Below, piece by piece: positions 32,422 through 43,566 of a stretch of DNA of 64,000 bases. The position numbers and the translations under genes were made by a program. This DNA comes from Macrosoma leucophasiata. Lineage: Eukaryota > Arthropoda > Insecta > Lepidoptera > Hedylidae. The notes beneath the pieces were generated by a model. It did not search any database. It was not told where the DNA came from and was given only the letters and a program-made list of their open reading frames with translations. How positions within the stretch are numbered: position 1 is the stretch's first letter; each line of letters starts with the position of its first letter. The stretch covers positions 3,936,001 through 4,000,000 of the forward strand of contig JAWQUS010000009.1 of NCBI GenBank assembly GCA_036365455.1, read 5' to 3'.

Positions 32422-33745
32422 TCATTGATTTTTTCAGCAGGGGCCGGATCTGACCTGCGAGTTTAATAACATATAGTGTTTCTTCAATGGACAGTTGTTC
32501 GTCCGTCGAAGGCACTGTGGTCTGAGTGGGTATTGGGCCCATGCGGGGAGGGGGACCAAAAGTTTGGGGGATGGGGCCTGTAGGCTTAAGGCCTGGGAAG
32601 TGTGATGGATTTAGGTTGAATTGTTTGCCTTGAGTGGGCGGGGGATGCGGCCGAAGGCCCTGTGGCTGAGGGCCTGAGTACGTCTGGGTAGTGCCAGCGA
32701 CGTTTGCCCAGCCGCGGCCGTTCGTCATGTTCGAAACGAATTGACGAGGCTTGGCTGGGATGTGTTTGGGTGTGGGGCGTTGGAGGCGCTCACGGCGCTC
32801 CCTCACCGCCGCCAGATAAGTCTGGCGTTGTGGACACTGCCTGTAGGAGGCAGCGTGGGGTCCGCCGCAGTTACAGCAGCAGACCTGCTCGTCTGCACTC
32901 TTGGTGCAGTCCGCAGTCAGATGTGAGCCAGTGCACTTGACGCACCTCACCGGCCGGCGGCAGTTGCGCTCGGCGTGGCCAAAGGTTTGGCATCTGGAAC
33001 ACATAGTTCCGAATTTGTTATTATATTTGTATTTGTATATCCGGACCGTTTGGTCCAGGACATACTTGATTTTTCTGAATGCTCCGATGTCCGCGGTCCT
33101 GGGGAGCGTGATTTGGAAGCGCGGTACTGCGACTTCCTCGTCTCCCTTGAAGAGGGAGACTTTGAGGGGTTCGAACCCCTTCTCGGTGAGGGCTTGGGCA
33201 AGCTCCTCACACGAGGTGTAATACAGCCCACTCAGTACCGATACATGTGGGCGGTCTGTCCTGTCGGTGAATGTGTGGAATTTGAGAAGGGGGATGGCCT
33301 GAAGGGCCGCAAAAGCCTTGTCCTTGTCAGCCTTGGTCTGCAAGGACAGCTGGGCAGCCGCGGGCTGCATTTTAAAGTTGAAGTTCTTTAGGCCGGCATC
33401 AATTAGTAGCGCTCGGCATTTAGGATAATCAAAAGACACGTCTCTGGTAATAATAATAGGTGTAGGCTTTGCCTTGGAGGGCGCAGCCGGTACCTGGGCT
33501 CCCGGTGTTTCCTCTACCGGGAGTTTCTCGTAAAAGTTGGCCAGCTTGATGGGCCTGGGGCCTTGCGGTGGGCGCGGCTGGGCAGCGCGGCGGCGGGATA
33601 CGGTGATCCACTCTGGGAGGCCGGCTCTCACCGGCGGCGATCCCTGCTCGTTCAGCGGCGGGGAAAGAGGACTCTCCATGTCCTCGTCGGCAACGCGCAC
33701 CTTGGTCGTTGTGACGTTGGGCGGGCTCTCGCAGCCCCTCTTCAT
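32372..33745 (-). CDS. Family B ORF1, copy 3
   Basis: 457 residues from the ATG at 33745, with three zinc knuckles. Same protein as copies 1 and 2. Confidence 0.91.
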   Translation of the reverse strand: MKRGCESPPNVTTTKVRVADEDMESPLSPPLNEQGSPPVRAGLPEWITVSRRRAAQPRPPQGPRPIKLANFYEKLPVEETPGAQVPAAPSKAKPTPIIITRDVSFDYPKCRALLIDAGLKNFNFKMQPAAAQLSLQTKADKDKAFAALQAIPLLKFHTFTDRTDRPHVSVLSGLYYTSCEELAQALTEKGFEPLKVSLFKGDEEVAVPRFQITLPRTADIGAFRKIKYVLDQTVRIYKYKYNNKFGTMCSRCQTFGHAERNCRRPVRCVKCTGSHLTADCTKSADEQVCCCNCGGPHAASYRQCPQRQTYLAAVRERRERLQRPTPKHIPAKPRQFVSNMTNGRGWANVAGTTQTYSGPQPQGLRPHPPPTQGKQFNLNPSHFPGLKPTGPIPQTFGPPPRMGPIPTQTTVPSTDEQLSIEETLYVIKLAGQIRPLLKKSMTLEEQLFVVLQFTSRA

Positions 33746-33993
33746 TCTGCGAAAACACACAGAGCACTATTGAGTTATTTTTATTCTATGTGAAACACTC
33801 CTGAAATTTATCGCGCCAATAGTTGGCGCGCGCCTTTGAGGCGAAAGAACCGTTAAGTAACGGTTATTTGCGATGGGTAAAAGCGCGCGAAAACTTGTGA
33901 GTGCGTATATCTATACAAGGTAGTGGCCGAGTGAAACACGTCCGCTCGGTCACAACGCTCGAATAGCTCTCCTCTGAACCTGAACGCTTCGCG

Positions 33994-34290
33994 TGGATTC
34001 CGGACGATATTTATATTGAAATACGTTCCATAAGCTAATCCCCACTCCCGTCTCAATCAACCCCTCTCTCACTCTTTCTCGCTCGCTCGCTGGCTCGCTC
34101 GCTCGCTCGCTCGCTCGCTCGTCCGTCCGTCTCTCTTTTTATATCACCATCCATCAAATCACACAAATTCATATTCCCTTCCTCTGGCCAGTCCGCCCGA
34201 AGCGCAATTTAACAAAAAAAAAAAAAAAAAAAAAAAAATAAAAATAAAATAAAAAAAAAAAAAATTATTCTTTCTTTCACTTATCATTAA

Positions 34291-34360
<70 letters not shown>

Positions 34361-34545
34361 CTGACTGCCTGCCTGCCTCTCGAGCCACTTCTTCATTCCT
34401 ATATCCTCCTAACTGAGCAGTGACAATTTAATGATCATGAAAACAAATACGCAAACAAAACAAACGTTAAAAAATGTATTTATGGTATGTATGTATGTAT
34501 GTATGTATGTATGTATGTATGTATGTATGTATGTATGTATGTATG

Positions 34546-34576
<31 letters not shown>

Positions 34577-34682
34577 ATGTTTGTTTAATGTGTTTACACA
34601 AACGGCAGGCAGGCAGATTTGATTGATTGATTGACGCGTTGTCCCCATGGAGAAAACATAAATTTCATACGATTCATATTGT
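33994..34682. repeat. H3-H2B spacer with microsatellites, unit 2
   Basis: Counterpart of 11221-11909. The CTCG, A-rich, TAAG, TATG and CTAT tracts are present at the same lengths as in unit 1. No gene is visible. Confidence 0.85.
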
Positions 34683-34698
34683 GGCCCTGAAAAGGGCC
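34683..34698 (-). promoter_or_regulatory. Histone 3' stem-loop of H2B, unit 2
   Basis: GGCCCTTTTCAGGGCC on the minus strand. Confidence 0.96.
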
Positions 34699-34771
34699 TT
34701 TTGAAAGCGAAGCGAGCGAAATGAACTTCATTCATACACACAACAGGCGCGCAAGTGTCAGTCTCCTCACT

Positions 34772-35146
34772 TCACTTAGAGCTCGTGTACTTGGTGACCG
34801 CCTTCGTGCCCTCGCTCACGGCGTGCTTGGCGAGCTCGCCCGGCAGTAGGAGCCTAACGGAGGTCTGCACCTCCCTGGAGGTGATCGTCGAACGCTTGTT
34901 GTAATGGGCCAGACGGCTCGCCTCGGCTGCGATCCTCTCGAATATATCGTTCACGAACGAGTTCATGATCGACATGGCCTTACTGGATATACCGGTGTCG
35001 GGATGCACCTGCTTGAGCACCTTGTAGATGTAAATGGCGTAGCTCTCCTTCCTCTTGTGCTTCTTCTTCTTCTTGTCGGACTTGGAGATATTCTTTTGAG
35101 CCTTGCCAGATTTCTTGGCGGCCTTACCACTTGTCTTGGGCGGCAT
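34772..35146 (-). CDS. H2B: Histone H2B, unit 2
   Basis: 124 residues, same protein as unit 1, including the Ser in [13 protein letters not shown]. Upstream lie the conserved 8-bp dyad, an inverted CCAAT box and the GC-rich hairpin at 35549-35583. Confidence 0.98.
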   Translation of the reverse strand: MPPKTSGKAAKKSGKAQKNISKSDKKKKKHKRKESYAIYIYKVLKQVHPDTGISSKAMSIMNSFVNDIFERIAAEASRLAHYNKRSTITSREVQTSVRLLLPGELAKHAVSEGTKAVTKYTSSK

Positions 35147-35502
35147 TTTAAACGCACGAGCAATGCAACACTGTTATTAATTTAATAATACACACACGGT
35201 ACGCACGCGGCGGGCGGCGAGAGAGATGTTTACTGTACGAGAATCGAACAGTAAATGTATCCACATACCCCGAATGCCGAGGTTTTTATTACGCTACGGG
35301 TGCGCTACAAGTGGTGTTAGTAGATAGTTGAACAATGGGGATTCGGACCAATCAGAGACGAAGACGCACGCAAGCACACCTCCCCCCCTCCCTGCCTCAA
35401 CGTACAGCAAGACATAATTATTATTACTAATAAAAAAAATAAAAAAAAAAAAAAAAACATGTATTTTATATACGTATCTTCTAAGAAATTATGTCAGCCA
35501 AA

Positions 35503-35533
<31 letters not shown>

Positions 35534-35548
35534 TACCTAACACCGAAC

Positions 35549-35583
35549 GGTGCGGCGGGCGAGCGGAGCTCGCCCGCCGCACC
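35549..35583. repeat. Perfect GC-rich hairpin in the H2B-H2A spacer, unit 2
   Basis: Same 16-bp stem and gga loop as at 12776-12810. Confidence 0.7.
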
Positions 35584-35821
35584 CTTCGACCTAACCTGGC
35601 TAAGTCGGGGGCGCCCACGGTGCCAGTCTTGACTGCCCAAGGAGAGATTCGATTCATTATTCTACTCCCCCTAATATTACTACCTGCGCTGCTGCTGTTC
35701 TACATACCATCTGGTTTATTTAAAATGTTCAATAATATTACACTGTAATTGTTGTTGTAATTGACGGCTGCCGTTCGGAGAAACGTCTTCATTAATTAAT
35801 TACTAACATGAAACATATTGT

Positions 35822-35837
35822 GGCCCTGAAAAGGGCC
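35822..35837 (-). promoter_or_regulatory. Histone 3' stem-loop of H2A, unit 2
   Basis: GGCCCTTTTCAGGGCC on the minus strand. Confidence 0.96.
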
Positions 35838-35949
35838 TTTTAACTAAGTAGGTATGTATAATTATGTTGCATTTTAAATATGTACGTATACATACACATA
35901 CATCATAAAATATACCATACCCTACGTACGTACGCTTAATAATTTAATT

Positions 35950-36333
<384 letters not shown>

Positions 36334-36425
36334 TTAATTAATGAATAAACTCACAATTACACAAGATAGCGTAACGCGCGCGCCAGCCAGCGATTCAACG
36401 AACGATCGGCAGGGAATAGATTTTT

Positions 36426-36473
<48 letters not shown>

Positions 36474-36576
36474 GTCGGGCTTTGTGTAGGCGGCCTGTCT
36501 CGAGACGGCACTAGTCTACTTCACCGGGCAATCGGCGAGCGCGGAAGGCGCTCCAGCCTAAAATTTAGCGCAACTG

Positions 36577-36615
36577 CCTAAGGGTGACCCATGTGGGTCC
36601 GTGCCTCGGCTTAGG
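36577..36615 (-). other. Predicted 3' RNA fold of family C
   Basis: Outer arms CCTAAG (36577-36582) and CTTAGG (36610-36615) enclose an inner 6-bp stem gaccca/tgggtc (36586-36599). It shares the outer arms and the GCCTCGG strand with family A but has a different inner stem. Here it lies in the untranslated 3' region. Confidence 0.6.
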
Positions 36616-36736
36616 ACGTTGCGGAGAGACATATGAGACATATGCGATTATGGGCGGTGCAACTTTCGCTCTACTCCATTCGGTTGGCGATAACCGGAAT
36701 GTCATCGGCCTCGCGGGGCCGGAGATAGGGTCGGGA

Positions 36737-39690
36737 TCAGGGGCGGGCGCGGCGCGAAACGCGTCGGCGCGTTGTATTATTTGCGGTTTGTGCAGTGTGA
36801 TTCTGTAATCGATTGTTCATTGCGGCGATGGCCAACGTGGTCTCATCGTCCGGATCTTTTAAGACGTGCCTTGGACGTCTCCTTTTGGCGCGATCAAAAG
36901 GAGTGTATATCGCGGCCGCTCTGACCAGCGGATTCGGGTGGTGACTCGCCCGATCGAAATAGCGAGCTGAAGCTCGCTTCATAAACTGCCGGATGGTAGG
37001 CAGATTTGCGTCAATATGCAAGTTTTTATTACGTACGTACCAAGGCGCGCCTACGGCTCTACGTAAGAATCGGTTCTGCAAGGTTTGGAGTTTGCGAAGT
37101 ATTGTCTTTTTCGCGTGGGCGAATACCGGGGACGCGTAACATAAAATGGGCCTTATGCAGGACGTATAGGCACGGAGTTTGTTCCGGGCCGATAGCTTGC
37201 TCTTTTTGTTTAAGAGACAATGTAGTTGGGACAACACGAATGCAGCCTTTGCGCGCGCTGCTCTTACATGTGCAGCGAAGGACAGATGCCGATCAAGCGT
37301 CACTCCTAAGTATTTGATTTTGTCCGTCCATGGGATGGGCTCGTCAAACATAAGGACTGGGGCTACGTTGGGTCTGGGACCGCGGTCCCGTATAAAGAGT
37401 ATGGCAGCGCTCTTGCTAGGATTTACCTCTATACGCCAGCGGCGGAACCAAGACTCAAGGTCTTTGGCCGCCGCTTGCAGGGCTTTCCTTATGATCTCTG
37501 GCTTTCTGCCAGAGACGTAAATAGCGGTGTCGTCAGCGTACATTGCCACCTGAACGCCGTGGCGGACAGGGATATCGCTAGTGTATAGCGTGAACAGGAG
37601 GGGGGAGAGTACGGATCCTTGGGGAACACCGGCTGTTATGGTGTGACGGTTCGAGAGGGTACCCTCGACTCGATATCGAAAGCCTCTGTCCGACAGAAAA
37701 TCGCGAATGATGTGCACGATTTGGGTGGGCACTCCGAGAGTGTACAGCTTATATAATAAGCCGTTGTGCCACACGCGGTCGAACGCTTTAGCGATATCGA
37801 AGAAGAGGGCTCCCGTCATAATCTTTCTATCGAATTTACTGAGTATATGCTCAGTGATTCGATGTACTTGATGGACACAGGAGTGGCGAGCACGGAACCC
37901 GAACTGTTCGTCCGGGATCAAGTGCCGCACTCGGGTGAAATCTAAGAGTCGAGCGTACACGACGCGCTCGTAGAGTTTACTTAGGGAACTGAGCAGACTT
38001 ATCGGCCTGTATGACGAGGCCTGGTTGCTCGGCTTACCGGGTTTTTTAATCCCGATAACTGTGGCCTCTTTCCACGCGGGTGGAAACATACTATTTTTGA
38101 ACGCTGCGTTGAGTATCGCAGCCAAAAGGGCAATGAGCAAAGGGGGAAAGTTCCTAACTGTGCGATTGGAAATGCCGTCCGCACCCGGCGCTTTCCGCAC
38201 TTTTAGACGCTTGATCAGGTCTGTCACCTCTGCGACTGTCACAGGTCTGAGAGGATCGTCATTATTTTCGCTATTACCGTTAGCGTTTTCATCGACTGGC
38301 GTGTCGGGAATGGGACCGGTTTCGCGCGGGGGGGTTGGCGGTCTCGCGTTCCTACTTTCGACTTCTAAGTTAATCATGTCTAAATGATCGGCAGCTATCG
38401 GCATCGTACTTGGAGAGCATTGAATCTCGAGTTCGCTCGCCAGACATTCGGACTTTTCGAAGTCATCGAAGGCTGGCGGTTGGTTAGGACGAATGAGGGG
38501 AGGCATGGATGCCTCCATAGGGGATTTGAAGCATTTGAAAAGCCTCCAGTACTCTGTATGAGAGGGATCCAGGTCAATGAGCTTTTGCTCCCAGCGACCG
38601 TTATAGACTTCCACCTTGCATTTCTTGGCCTGACGTTGCCAGTATCGCATGGTGGATTTTCTATCGGCCGTTGGGGCAGAGTAGTAAGCTCTGGTAGTTG
38701 CATTCCTTTCCCTCACTATCTCTCGTACGTGTTCAGGGATAACGGCGTGACTGTGTACAGTCGCGGGTTTTTCCTCAGAACATCCGTCTACGACAGATTG
38801 TACGTGATTAGTGAGAGTAAGGATCGCACTATTGACTTCGTCAGTGGTTTCTATCAGGGAGGGGATCGCGTCTAAGTCTGCGGATGTGGTGGCGGCCAAC
38901 TTGGATCTCACTTGAGACCAGTCGGTCACCACTCTCATCGGGATATCGCTACGACCTGTATCAGTGGGACCGCTATGGGGGATAAATTCTATGATAACAG
39001 GTCTATGGTCAGAGTCTAACTCGTGTAGCACTCGTATAGAGTGTAAACGCAAGTTTACATTCTTTACGAGCGCTAGATCGAGTATGTCGGGTCGTCCCAT
39101 GTTGTCGTCATAACAATAGTGGGTGGGTTCGAGTGGCACTAGAATGTCTATAGGTGCTCTGTCAAGATAACGTTCAAGAACTGTCCCTCGTGCATTAGAC
39201 GAGTTACAGCTCCACATTATGTGTTTGGCGTTGAGATCTCCTGCCACTATGACGGAGTCGCCAAGCTTAAATAGACGATCTAGGTCGCCTACTAAGAGAT
39301 CGCGTTGGGGAGATAGATACGCCGACACTATAGTGATCGGCTGATGACCGGTCATCGCTAATAGGCAAACTGAGACTTCAATGTTCTCCAGGTCGTCGGG
39401 GGGGGATAGAGGCGTGCAATGCAGCGTCCTCTTGTAATATATAAGGGTGCCTCCGAAGGCACCGTCTGTACGATCGTTTCGTACTAACCTATAATTGGCC
39501 AAGCTTGGGTTACGACGGGCGGGTTTTAAAAAAATGTCTCCTGGATGAGGAAGACATCAATATTTTTATCGCGGAGAAATTCTCCCAGCTCATCGCGGAG
39601 GCCTGATATGCCATTGGCGTTAAAAAACCCTATTCTAAGTGAATAGGGTTTTATCCTGCTTGTTAAATTATTTAAAGGCCGTTCTGTCAT
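36737..39690 (-). CDS. Family C ORF2: endonuclease/reverse transcriptase, frameshifted
   Basis: The ATG at 39690 lies 7 nt after the ORF1 stop. The first frame encodes NANG and LIQET, then meets a stop just after a run of seven A on the plus strand (39528-39534). The rest of the protein continues in another frame to 36737 with GDLNAKH, SDHRP, SYRPISLLS, EQFGFR, FDIAKAFD, YADD (codons around 37535) and RPRHVLKDPDDE. By comparison with family A, one base too many in the homopolymer explains the break. It could be a real disabling mutation or a homopolymer error in the assembly. The only apparent start of the long downstream frame is a TTG at 39502, inside the endonuclease domain. Confidence 0.88.
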
Positions 39691-39697
39691 TTTGGGT

Positions 39698-41665
39698 TTA
39701 TCGGGGGGTGTTATTTATCAGCCTGTTGACGTCGGCTGCGGCCAGGACCATTTCTACCATGGCGTTGGGAAGGTGGGGATTTGATTTAAAATAAGAATAT
39801 CTGTCCAGCAGGGGCTGGAGTTTGCTCATGTCAAACATGAGCGAGAAGGAGAGTACCTCGCTAATGAGGTCGAGCGGCGCCTGAGGGGGGCCGGGGGCGG
39901 GGGCCTGAGGGGCCTTGGGGGAGGCCTGAGGGGCCTGGGTGGGTTTGCGGCGAGGTGCCGCAGTGGCGGCCAACGGGGGCCTCATGGGGGTTGGCACGGG
40001 GGCCGGGGCGGGGGCCGGGGCCGGGGCACGGGCCGGGGCCGGGGCGGGGGCCGGGGCCGGGGCACGGGCCGGGGCCGGGGCTGGGGCCGGTGAAGGGGCG
40101 GCCTGAGGGACCACCGCTGGTGCCTTAGCGACCGGGGTGGGCCTGGGAGGCGGGATCCCTTCCTTAAGAGGGGGAAAATGGGTGGTGCTCATGAGGGAGG
40201 GCGGGGGGCCGGTCCTCCATGCGGGGGCCAAGATGGGGTTGGGGGTCCTCTCGAATTGAGGGGGGGCCGCTCTGGGCGGGATTGGGCGACGACCCCTGGT
40301 GGGGATTCGTGCCGATTTGGGTGCTGCCTTGCACCCCCTATAATTGGCGGGGTGTCCTGCCTGCCCGCAGAGGATGCAGCTCGGGGGTTCCGTGCATGCA
40401 GCCCTGTCTTTTGGGCGTGAGCATTCGGCCGTTGCATGGTCCTCCAGGCACTTAACGCACCTGGGGCGCATCCTGCACCGACCAGAGGCATGGCCATAAC
40501 GCTGGCAGTTATGGCACTGCCCTATGTTTCCCTTTTTATTGGGAGGCTCGACATGAATACCGCTGAGGCCCGCGACTTCTTTAATGTAGAAAATTGCGTT
40601 GGCCTCTTTGGTATTTTCGAGAACGACTAACACCATGTTGAGGTGGCCGTTTTGTCCCTTGTGCCCGCGGTGCATCCTGTGCACCTGCAGGACAGGGAGG
40701 GCTTTGACCTCTTTGAGGTCGGCCATAATTTCCTCGCACGAGAGGAAGATTGGGATGTTGCGTATCACTACGCGACGACGCTTCTCCTCGGGGAGGGCGT
40801 AGGTGAAATATTGAAGACCCCTTGCGTCAAAAAGCGCAGTGGCCGTACGGTGGTGGGCGGATGACTCTAATTGGATGTGGTAACACCCTTCTTTGGGATT
40901 CCACCTAGTGTGGAGGGGGACAACTCCTTTTATTTTCAGCCCGGCTGAAATATTGGTCCAAGTGTAATGCTCGGAACCTAGGAGCTTAAGGGGTGGGGGG
41001 CGCTTCGACTTGGAAGCGTCGGAGGCGCTAGCGGTCTGAGAGCGCGCGGGTTGCGTGCTCGACTGAGAGGGGCGCGGGGGAGATGCGTTACCCTGAGAGG
41101 GGGTCGCTTGGGACGGGGGAGTGGCGGTGACCTTAACGGCCTTTGCCGGAGTGATCTGTTCCTCAGCCTGGGCTTTGCGGCGGGATTTCCGCTTACGCTT
41201 GCCACCTTCTACCAGCGTGAAATCATCACTGCCGGAGTCGGAGGCAGACTCGGCCCCGGACGCCTGTCCTACAGACATTGCGTCCGAGTCCGGGTCAGTA
41301 GCGCGTACGGTGGAGGGGGCGGAAATGGCCGATGTGGCCGTTGAGGCCGATGCGGCCGATGAGGAAGAGATAGATGTTCCTACTGAGGTCCAAGAGGAGC
41401 CGGATGAGGAGGAGGACTCGGATTTTTCCGATGGGGAAGTAGAGTGGCCCAAGATGGGCGAGCGGGAGCGCGACCGTGATTGGGCGCGAGGGGGGTCTTC
41501 CGAGCATGGAGAGCGCGGGCGGGACGGGCCGGGGTCCTGGGACTGGTCCTTGTCGGTGGGTGGGTCGAGGATTGGCAACAAGTGCCCGAATTCTTTTAAG
41601 AACTCTTTTAAGAGCTTCGGGTCTGCCTTAAGGGCGGCAATAAAATTCGCCTCGGCGGTAGACAT
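39698..41665 (-). CDS. Family C ORF1: zinc-knuckle protein
   Basis: 655 residues from the ATG at 41665. Very Ser/Pro-rich N-terminus with SRSRSRSP and poly-Ser stretches (about 60-150), a KRKRKSRRK basic patch (about 156-164), a PRE_C2HC-like region (about 298-372), zinc knuckles at 384-397, 403-415 and 430-445, then a long Pro-Ala repeat and a C-terminal helical segment. The SR-like stretch is absent from A and B. It is intact. Confidence 0.91.
   Translation of the reverse strand: MSTAEANFIAALKADPKLLKEFLKEFGHLLPILDPPTDKDQSQDPGPSRPRSPCSEDPPRAQSRSRSRSPILGHSTSPSEKSESSSSSGSSWTSVGTSISSSSAASASTATSAISAPSTVRATDPDSDAMSVGQASGAESASDSGSDDFTLVEGGKRKRKSRRKAQAEEQITPAKAVKVTATPPSQATPSQGNASPPRPSQSSTQPARSQTASASDASKSKRPPPLKLLGSEHYTWTNISAGLKIKGVVPLHTRWNPKEGCYHIQLESSAHHRTATALFDARGLQYFTYALPEEKRRRVVIRNIPIFLSCEEIMADLKEVKALPVLQVHRMHRGHKGQNGHLNMVLVVLENTKEANAIFYIKEVAGLSGIHVEPPNKKGNIGQCHNCQRYGHASGRCRMRPRCVKCLEDHATAECSRPKDRAACTEPPSCILCGQAGHPANYRGCKAAPKSARIPTRGRRPIPPRAAPPQFERTPNPILAPAWRTGPPPSLMSTTHFPPLKEGIPPPRPTPVAKAPAVVPQAAPSPAPAPAPARAPAPAPAPAPARAPAPAPAPAPVPTPMRPPLAATAAPRRKPTQAPQASPKAPQAPAPGPPQAPLDLISEVLSFSLMFDMSKLQPLLDRYSYFKSNPHLPNAMVEMVLAAADVNRLINNTPR
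39995..40090 (-). repeat. GC-rich hexamer repeat encoding a Pro-Ala tract in family C ORF1
   Basis: GGGGCC-type repeats interrupted by GGGGCA encode alternating Pro-Ala with periodic Arg. It stays in frame and is expected to be length-variable. Confidence 0.8.
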
Positions 41666-41890
41666 GATGTCTAAGGCCGGGCTGGAAGAAAATTGGGAAA
41701 AATGGTCACTGACCGGGATTTACGCGAGTGGTGTCGGTTATAATCCCTATATCGACCTAATTAATTGACGCGCGAAGCAGGAGGGTTCGATTAAGCGAAC
41801 ACGTTCCCCGGGAAGAACCCACAACAAACCCGGGGCAATCGTGTGTTTTAAAACGCGCCTATAAATTGATCGCGGGGTATTTATCCCTAC

Positions 41891-41957
41891 CTCCCGGGTG
41901 GGACAACCCGGGAGTGTGTGAGGTGTAATAACCTCCTCGCCGGGATAGGCGAGGAGG
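41891..41957 (-). other. Paired leader hairpins of family C
   Basis: A 9-bp stem ctcccgggt/acccgggag (41891-41914) and a 10-bp stem cctcctcgcc/ggcgaggagg (41932-41957). Each is followed by a GTGTG-like motif on the plus strand, as in family A. Stem sequences differ from A while the layout is kept. Confidence 0.6.
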
Positions 41958-42256
41958 GTGTGTCCTACGGGTGAGCCCTAAGCTTGTATCGCCCTCGGCC
42001 AATCTTAATGTGCCGAGGGGCCCTAAGGTAACGTCTGTCTGTCAGTACTTGTACGGCAGAGACTATGGGGTCACTCCAAATGCCTCTGTTCTAACCGTAC
42101 ACTTCCGATTTCGCTTTAGCCTGAAGGGCGCAGCAACGTCACGGGTCTTCGTTTAGTCGGTTTCGTTGGCACTGTTAAGTTTCAGCCGACTTGCCCTGAG
42201 GGGGCCAACTTGTTGTATAATTGATGACGCTTCGGAACTGGTAGGAACTGCGTACA

Positions 42257-42449
42257 CCCCAATTCCTCGAAACACGGCGGTCGGTCAAAAGACTGACTGC
42301 CGCTATCGGCAATTAGGACTTAAACCCAATTCCACGAAACAACGATTAGTCAAGGACTAATCGTCGTTATCGGTAATTAGGGCTTAAACCCCAATTCCTC
42401 GAAACGGGCGGTCGGTCAAGGACTAACCGTCGTTATCGCAGATTAGGGC
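42257..42449 (-). repeat. Three ~65-bp tandem repeats with internal hairpins in the family C leader
   Basis: Repeats start near 42257, 42325 and 42389. Each has an aattcc-cgaaac head, an internal inverted repeat around a gtcaa-gac core, and a taattaggg-like end. The second stem is cgattagtc/gactaatcg with an AAG loop; the first can extend to 12 pairs on the plus strand with two G-T pairs. Tandem leader monomers in LINEs can carry promoter activity, but that is inference here. Confidence 0.7.
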
Positions 42450-42592
42450 GGCGATAAGCCGAAACTCGCGAACAATACACTCGCGATAGCGCTCTACCAG
42501 AAGGGAGAGCGAGAACAAAGGAAGCGTGCGTTCAGGACGAGCGCACGAACCGGAATGAATGTGTTTTTTGTTTTTGTTTTTTGTTTTTGGAT

Positions 42593-42988
42593 TTAGCGTG
42601 CTCACGGTATTTATATGGAATGAAAGCTGAGAGAGGAGGCAGAGTAGTAGTGGGGAACGATGACCGAACGTGAAACGACACGACGCGATACGAGAGAGAA
42701 GGTGTGAACGAGACGGATGTAGGTAGGTGTATGTATTTTGTTGAGACTTGTTTTGACTTGACTTGACTTGACTCGACTCGATAGAGACTCGATAGAATAG
42801 AATAGAACAGAACAAGAGTATGTAATAGTATGTATTTGTTTTATGTTTGATGTGTGTACATGATATTATGTTTATGACGTCATGTAGTCGGGCAGTCGGG
42901 CGGGCCGTAGCGTGTATTTTTAAAGGTGTACGCCGTAGTGGAGCAAGCAAGCAAGCAAGCAAGCAGTTAACAAACATACATACATACA

Positions 42989-43022
<34 letters not shown>

Positions 43023-43423
43023 ATGAGACCATTATATGATTATAACACCGATATATTTAGGTAGGTAGGTAGGTAGGTAGGTAGGTAGGTAAACAAACTC
43101 GCTTATTTGTTGACTAAGAGGAATGCAGTATCAGACAGACAGACAGACAGACAGAGCAATACTATATGTTATGTTATGTATGTATGTATGTATGTATGTA
43201 ATCTTATAAAACCCCGTTAACCACCCAATCCATGACATGTTCATCATGAACTCTTACTCTACGCTCATAGGTAGGTAGGTAGGCAGGTAGGCAGGTATAT
43301 ATAAATGATGTGATGAGTTTATTATTATCATCACGTTAAGTTTATATTGACGTAAGCGCTCGCAGAAACTGAACATTGTAGGTAAGTACTTAATAGATAC
43401 CTACATTTCGCGATGGATATGTT
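42593..43423. repeat. H2A-H1 spacer with microsatellites, unit 2
   Basis: Counterpart of 18717-19547 with the same tetranucleotide arrays. No gene is visible. Confidence 0.85.
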
Positions 43424-43439
43424 AGCCCTGAAAAGGGCT
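43424..43439 (-). promoter_or_regulatory. Histone 3' stem-loop of H1, unit 2
   Basis: AGCCCTTTTCAGGGCT on the minus strand, with the A-U closing pair. Confidence 0.95.
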
Positions 43440-43510
43440 TTTTAAACAGTGCGCGCGCGCGCGCCCGAGGCGGCGGCGACGACAGCACCACCAGAAGCAG
43501 TAGCTTAAGC

Positions 43511-43560
<50 letters not shown>

Positions 43561-43566
43561 AGCTAA

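Larger units (their letters stand above)
28939..33983 (-). mobile_element. Family B retrotransposon, copy 3 (H3 promoter site)
   Basis: About 5.05 kb, again stacked on A at the H3 site. The left flank is cgcttcgcg (28930-28938) and the right acgcttcgcg (33984-33993). Its sense 3' tail is a pure run of T after gaat (plus strand: 14 A), without the att of copy 1. The 5' junction equals copy 1, so copies 1 and 3 may descend from one event followed by unit duplication, or B may always end at the same 5' base. Confidence 0.92.
36430..42583 (-). mobile_element. Non-LTR retrotransposon family C (H2A promoter site)
   Basis: About 6.15 kb, same orientation as H2A. The leader is about 918 bp (42583-41666) with tandem hairpin repeats and paired hairpins. 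It is followed by ORF1 (41665-39698), ORF2 (39690-36737, frameshifted), a 3' UTR of about 265 bp and a 42-nt poly(A) tail (T-run 36430-36471). The target copies are tttttggat at 36421-36429 and 42584-42592. The sense 5' end begins with a CAAAAA-type repeat. It is related to A (shared ORF1 architecture, RPRHVLxDPDD C-terminus, 3' fold) but uses a different histone promoter. Confidence 0.92.

Noticed and set aside
23559..33983. A plus B as a single composite element
   Set aside because: Unit 3 has A alone at the H3 site and unit 1 has B alone at the H2A site, so each moves independently.
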